In this document: piece after piece, positions 59,490-64,000 of the stretch
Layout: every line of letters starts with the position of its first letter
Position numbering within the stretch: the stretch's first letter is position 1
Assembly: GCF_000143415.4 (NCBI RefSeq)
Contig: NW_003314297.1
Location: 1,291,388 to 1,355,387, forward strand
From: Selaginella moellendorffii
Taxonomy: Eukaryota; Streptophyta; Lycopodiopsida; Selaginellales; Selaginellaceae
Length of the DNA: 64,000 nucleotides
Reading direction: 5' to 3'
Translations under genes and position numbers: made by a program
Notes under the pieces: model-generated
Databases searched by the model: none
What the model was told of the DNA's origin: nothing
Seen by the model: only the letters and a program-made list of their open reading frames with translations

Positions 59490-60962
59490 AAATGTTGGTT
59501 CTTTTCAAGGTACCATTTACATTACTAAGCTGGTCATATTTTTAAGGGTAAATTTACATGTATACAAACGTATAAAAGATATAAACATCCATTTGTCAGT
59601 AGTTTCTGTGTAGACTGGAGCATCAATATTTCTGGAAAGAGTTCTCACAATGCCAAAGCCCAGCAAAGGGCAATCATCAAACACTTCACCTTTCTTCTCC
59701 CGTCCGTACGACGCGATTATTCCGTATGCGCGTTTATCATGTGTAATTTAGTTTTTTTCTCCAGTTTTTAAGGCGGTAAGCTAAATCCCTGTTTAGGATT
59801 ACATAAGTTTAGGATGTACAATTTGCAAACTGCCAACAGATGTCAGGTTAGTTGTTAATTTTTCTCTAGCGTGTGTTTATGCCAGAAGCAGCTCTGGAAG
59901 ACCCAAGTTCCTACAATCAGCTGGTCCGTTGACCTAATAGTGTTGATGTTGTCCACAGGGATAAGAAAACACAACCTGCTCTATCTTTTGCCCTGTCATG
60001 CAATGGCTCCCGCCTCCATCCTGAATTCCCCATCTCTGCCTTCTTCTAGCTGCGGTGGGTTGGTCGTGTTTTTCGAGCTCCTCTCATAGTATCCGAAATA
60101 ACTTTCTGATTCATCCATGTTCTAAAGAGGACATTGCAAGAATCTTTCCAATTCTTTCTCAGGTTTTGTAATTCTTCATTTGATTATTGTGAATTATACT
60201 TCTTTGGACTGGGACTGCATGTGATAAACAAACCTAGAGACGACCAGAGTCACCAGGACGCCTTGCTAGCATAGAATGTTTTGGTGGTTTCCTACAGATG
60301 GATATTTTATTATGTGCAAAGACTACTGTAAACGTTTTGAAGTGGTTTTTCTGCTGAATTTTGAAGGGAGTGTGGATGATCTCGGCCAGCTTCTCAGCAG
60401 CAGGCACTTCAGGCCTGCCAACCATTCCCTCATGTTTTGATCGTTCAAATCAATCCAAATTCAACCTTATTAAGCTCATCTAGATTGACTTTGTGTCTTT
60501 TGAAAATGATCTGAAAAACCATCTTTCCCACTGGAGTTGTATCAGACTAGGATTTACTAGCTCTTGATTCTATCTCAGAGTTCCAAAGTTTTCTTGTGAA
60601 TATCTCAATCGAGTGTTCCACATGGAAGATTGAGCAAGATTTTATAAAGTTTCCATTCAAAATGAGTTTTTCTCTTTCAGGCTTTCAAAGAGATCCAACA
60701 CCTTCTCACTAAAACAAAAAGATTGAGATTTGATGAGTCCCTAAGCTCTGGTGGTTCGAGTGGGCATGAACATTGGAGACACAGCCAGGTAGCACTAAAC
60801 TTTTCTGCCATACTCCATAGAAATTTTGCTAAGATCTCTTTTACTTTGGATCTAAGGGTGTTGCTTGGCACCATTCCTTTGCTCAATTAAGAATTCTTAA
60901 TAAGATTGTAAATTTTTTATATTACTTTATATTTTTTCTACATATTGTATACAATAACTTTA
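59490..60962. other. Intergenic downstream of terpene synthase; no supported gene
   Basis: Short frames only. A small GC-richer minus-strand stretch (60,340-60,425, EGMVGRPEVPAAEKLAEIIHTP) looks exon-like, but no partner exon in phase or family could be found. Confidence 0.4.
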
Positions 60963-61030
60963 ACCAAGCATATTCTAGGTATATCCACTACCATACAGTT
61001 TTTGCTTAAGCAAACTAAAAAATTTGCAAA
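60963..61030. repeat. Palindrome-bearing dispersed repeat, copy 2
   Basis: Second copy of the 57557 repeat, with the same TTTGCTTAAGCAAA palindrome at 61001-61014, preceded by agcatattcta and accatacag. Confidence 0.5.
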
Positions 61031-61689
61031 GTCCAAACATAAAACTTACACAAAAGATTTTTTTTATAACTTTATAGAAAAATACATAAAAGTCAGAGCA
61101 TTTTTACTTTTATATACACCCAGAATTTGTATACTAATTTAATTACTTTTAGATATATAATACAATAATTTTATTATATCATTTTATTCTCATTTAAAAG
61201 CATTTTTTACTTTTGTATACACCCATAAAACTCTATTGCCCGACCTTCTAGAACTGTTAAATTTCACCCGGGTGAGCTTTTTAGAATACATGGTTTTGAG
61301 AAATATTTTCTTGACGTTTGCTCCGGCCAATGCTAGACAGACACTGAGCAATAGTATGCTCATGGGAAAGAAGAAGGAAATATCACACTTTTCATGCTTG
61401 GTTGTGTTGAGGAAGTCTGAGGCATCATCTGGGAAGAGTACAATTTCTCTCTGCCAAGAAACAGCATGCAGTGACGTTGAGTTTTGCCTGGTTTTTCTCT
61501 TGTCTTGTGTTATGCACTTCTCTTGAGTTACGCTGCATGGAAACATGCCAGTATAGCTCTATAGCCTCCATGCGATAATAGGAAGAAAGCTTGAAGGCCA
61601 ATTGTGAAAAATGCTTCCACTTTTGAAATTTGATTGCTTCCGGGTCGACCAAAAGATAGCCCCTGTGACATACATACTAATACTAGTGA

Positions 61690-62030
61690 TTTCCTTGCTC
61701 CGAGGATGGAGAGCAAGCTTCGACAACCTCACCAGCTCCTCTTGATTTAATAACGAAGCACGGACAAGACGCAAGACTGAAATAGTGAAGCATGAAAACA
61801 GGCCATCACATAGCCCCATCCAATTTCATTGACAGAGTAAGACGTCTCAGTCACCGCAAAATTGCACTGGGGATTTTTGGTGCTCCGAGGATGGTGAGGA
61901 GCTCCACACCAGCTTCGATCACCGCTAACAGCAGCTCCTCTTGATTTGATAGTGAAGCACGAATTGTTTTTTCTCAGCTGAAACGCAAGAACAAAATAGT
62001 TATAGCAGGAAAAGAGGCCATCACAGAGTG
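61690..62030. repeat. Imperfect tandem duplication
   Basis: Units at about 61690-61815 and 61885-62030 share tgctccgaggatgg, cagctcctcttgattt, gaagcacg, and aggccatcacagag with small indels. Short minus-strand frames in both begin with a similar text (LCDGLFSC), a consequence of the duplication. No gene supported. Confidence 0.65.
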
Positions 62031-62441
62031 CCATCCCCTTCTATGCCCTGCTTGGAGTGGAAGAGATCTTCTCCTTGCTTCAATAGTAATGCAGGGTAAT
62101 TACCTACACATGCGGTTTCAATTGCATGATAAGCTGTGTGCTTTAAAATCCCAGCACTGGTAAAAACCAACTTAGCATTTCTCTAGTCTTAGATAAGAAT
62201 ATCTTTCTGTCATGTTGTACTAATGAAAATCAAGTAAGAAAAAAGTGATTTATAATAAAAATAAAATTTTACATCACTAATCAGGTGCTATTTCATCCAA
62301 TGTGGCTATTACAGCCACATCTGTCGCCATGGTCTCTTGCTTGCTAGCATGGCTTGCTCTTTGCATCACAGAGCCTTTCTCGATGGTACACTTGAAGAGG
62401 GTTTTCCACAAATTCCAGAGTGGATTTTAGGGCTGGGCGCA
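62031..62441. other. Intergenic; promoter/leader of U11/U12-35K gene
   Basis: Nothing recognisable except a possible in-frame upstream extension (from 62349) of the next gene, which I did not use because the family's proteins start close to the VFYA motif. Confidence 0.4.
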
Positions 62442-63670
62442 ATGGCGCCACGGACGAGCGAGGTGTTCTACGCGACTGTGTATCATCCCATTCAGGCTGG
62501 CAGCATCGATGGCACGGACATTGTCCCTCACGACAATGGCATCTACCGGGCTATGATCGCCAGGACCACTGGCCTCTGTGAGTACTTTAACTTATTTTCT
62601 CTCCCGCCTCTCTTGATGCGGAAGTGTTTTTCACGCAGATGATCCTACTGGCGACGCCAAAGCTCTGGGAGATCCCTATCGTACTCTGTTTGTTGGGCGA
62701 TTGTCTCGTGACACCACCGAAGAAACTCTCCGAGAGGCGAGTCTTTTCTACACCTTGAGCATTTGTGCTTCACGAGTTATTTGATCTTCCTTTGCAGGTG
62801 ATGAGCAAATATGGGACTGTTAAAAGCATGAGACTTGTCCGCCATATTGGTGAGTTCGATCCCATGAAAGAGACGAGGTGTTTTACAAGAATGCAGTTAC
62901 CGGAGCTTCTCGGGGCTATGCCTTTGTAGAGTTTGAGAACGAAAAGGATTTCTTACATGCCTACGAGGTGGAACTTCTCGTTTTTATTTGGTTTTTTTGT
63001 TTCAGTGATTGATTCCATCTTGCTTCTTTTTCTCCTTTCTCCAGGCAGCCCACAATATCACCATTGATGGGAACCAGATCATCGTCGACTACAATCGGCA
63101 GCAGCTTATGCGTGGATGGATACCGCGCAGACTTGGTGAGTTTGAGAAAAAATATCAACAATTACATTTTCTCTCGTTCTGATATTGTCCATCCTTGCAG
63201 GAGGAGGCTTAGGAGGCAAAAAGGAATCCGGGCAACTACGATTTGGCGGTCGCGATCGTCCATTTCGTGCTCCGCTGTAAGTCACCGGGATTTGCTTCTT
63301 GCGTCAATAACCACTTCCTTTTCTATCTTGCAGACGCGAAAATATCCCTCGCGAGGAGCTGAAGAAACTGGGAATTCCAGAGCCATCGAACTATATGTCG
63401 CGGTATCAGGTACGCTAGAGCCATCTATTCTCGAAGCGCGAGTGATGGTGGTTTCTTTGTCAGGTGCCTCCTCTTCCACGTAGAAAATCAGAAGCCCGGG
63501 ACCGGCACGACAAGAGACCGCGTCACGAAGAACAAACGGAAGAAGACCGCCATAGAAAAGACGATAAAAGGAGAAGAGAGGAACACAAGAGGCACGGGAG
63601 ACACCACGAGCGAAGGCACAGGGATGAACGCTCGCATTCTCGCGAGAGAAGCTCGAGATCTCATCACTGA
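62442..63670 (+). CDS. U11/U12 snRNP 35 kDa protein (U1-70K-like)
   Basis: Component of the minor (U12-type) spliceosome, the counterpart of U1-70K. Exons: 62442-62577, 62639-62736, 62798-62849, 62897-62967, 63045-63135, 63201-63276, 63334-63409, 63464-63670; 268 aa. The N-terminus has [19 protein letters not shown]. The RRM follows, with RNP2 TLFVGRLS and RNP1 RGYAFVEF, then [20 protein letters not shown] and [19 protein letters not shown], which are diagnostic of 35K. The C-terminal ~60 residues are Arg/Asp/Glu/His rich, alternating charge. Intron 2 uses a GC donor (GAG|gcgagt); the nearby GT would break the frame. Convergent with an unidentified gene at the right edge. Confidence 0.93.
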
Positions 63671-63822
63671 CCTTAGCTGAAAGATCTTTCGCGCTGCCAT
63701 GATGTGAATTCACTGCTCCTTCGAGCACAGCGTAGCTAGTCTGGAATGGGAAATGCTTTTGTATGAACAGAGAAAAAAAGAGATTTTTACACAGCATTCG
63801 TACCTTCGATCCATGACTGATC

Positions 63823-63983
63823 TTAGACATTTTTTCTGTGAACCAAAAAGTGATCACGAGCAAAACTTACAAGGGGATCATCTTCTCTGGAGCTGCCGGA
63901 ATAAGTCCGAGAGCATCACGTAGGACGCCGACTCGCTCTGGAGCTGGAAAGGCGTCCTCGCCACGTCCACGTTGCTCTGGGTC
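63823..63983 (-). CDS. 3' end of an unidentified gene, partial
   Basis: An acceptor (gcttgcag before GACCCAGAG, exon end 63983) opens a frame reading DPEQRGRGEDAFPAPERVGV then LRDALGLIPAAPEKMIPL. It either stops at TAA directly (63866-63868) or, if the donor at 63870/63871 is used with the acceptor at 63835/63836, adds a few residues and stops at 63823. An alternative frame (VARTPFQLQSESASYVMLSD) ends at TGA within the exon. The choice cannot be made without upstream exons. Product not recognised. Confidence 0.35.
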
Positions 63984-64000
63984 CTGCAAGCCGCAAGCAA

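Noticed and set aside
60234-60425. Exon-like minus-strand stretch (MVGRPEVPAAEKLAEIIHTP)
   Set aside because: Looks coding by composition, but no flanking exon, splice partner or family could be identified.

Overview
The window is nuclear plant DNA, best explained as a lycophyte close to Selaginella moellendorffii. No database search was possible, so this rests on gene content and architecture. Genes are split by very short introns (often about 50-100 bp). Intronless pentatricopeptide-repeat (PPR) genes are present. An IFT81 gene points to a land plant with motile, flagellated sperm. There is a microbial-type terpene synthase, a class known from non-seed plants, and a chloroplast-type LepA rules out an animal or fungus. 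All gene models below were spliced by eye and checked for phase; the exon sums are divisible by three.

Left part (1-26.4 kb). A PPR gene running off the left edge is followed by a CCR4-like endonuclease/exonuclease/phosphatase (EEP) gene convergent with a LAMMER-type kinase. This EEP-kinase pair is duplicated (about 1.42-4.51 kb and 17.41-20.49 kb). Both EEP copies look intact. Only the right-hand kinase is complete; the left one has lost its 5' half. Between the copies lie decayed repeats: an old element at 4.5-6.3 kb, two copies of an unrecognised ~3.2 kb repeat (8.08-11.33 and 12.85-16.13 kb), and an LTR-like segment between them. After the complete kinase come an amino-acid permease, an intronless PPR gene and a small MIF-like gene.

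Middle part (27-50 kb). A double-AP2 (WRINKLED1-like) transcription factor with a 9-nt micro-exon is convergent with IFT81. IFT81 and the chloroplast LepA gene belong to a second, older duplicated block. The left copy keeps a full IFT81 and a rearranged LepA fragment; the right copy keeps a full LepA and a broken IFT81. Between them sits a tandem pair of coiled-coil/kinase-like genes, the second degraded, separated by a gypsy-type gag/LTR remnant.

Right part (50-64 kb). A gene encoding two fused adenylate/UMP-CMP kinase domains behind an RS-rich, potentially N-myristoylated leader is followed by several kb of AT-rich repeats, a terpene synthase gene with a frameshift, more repeats, and the U11/U12-35K protein of the minor spliceosome. 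The 3' end of an unidentified gene reaches the right edge.

The genes do not form a pathway. The main biological interest is in how the region evolved: two gene-pair duplications with unequal decay, a candidate recent intron gain or loss, four GC-AG introns, a captured LRR fragment and a fold-back inversion.
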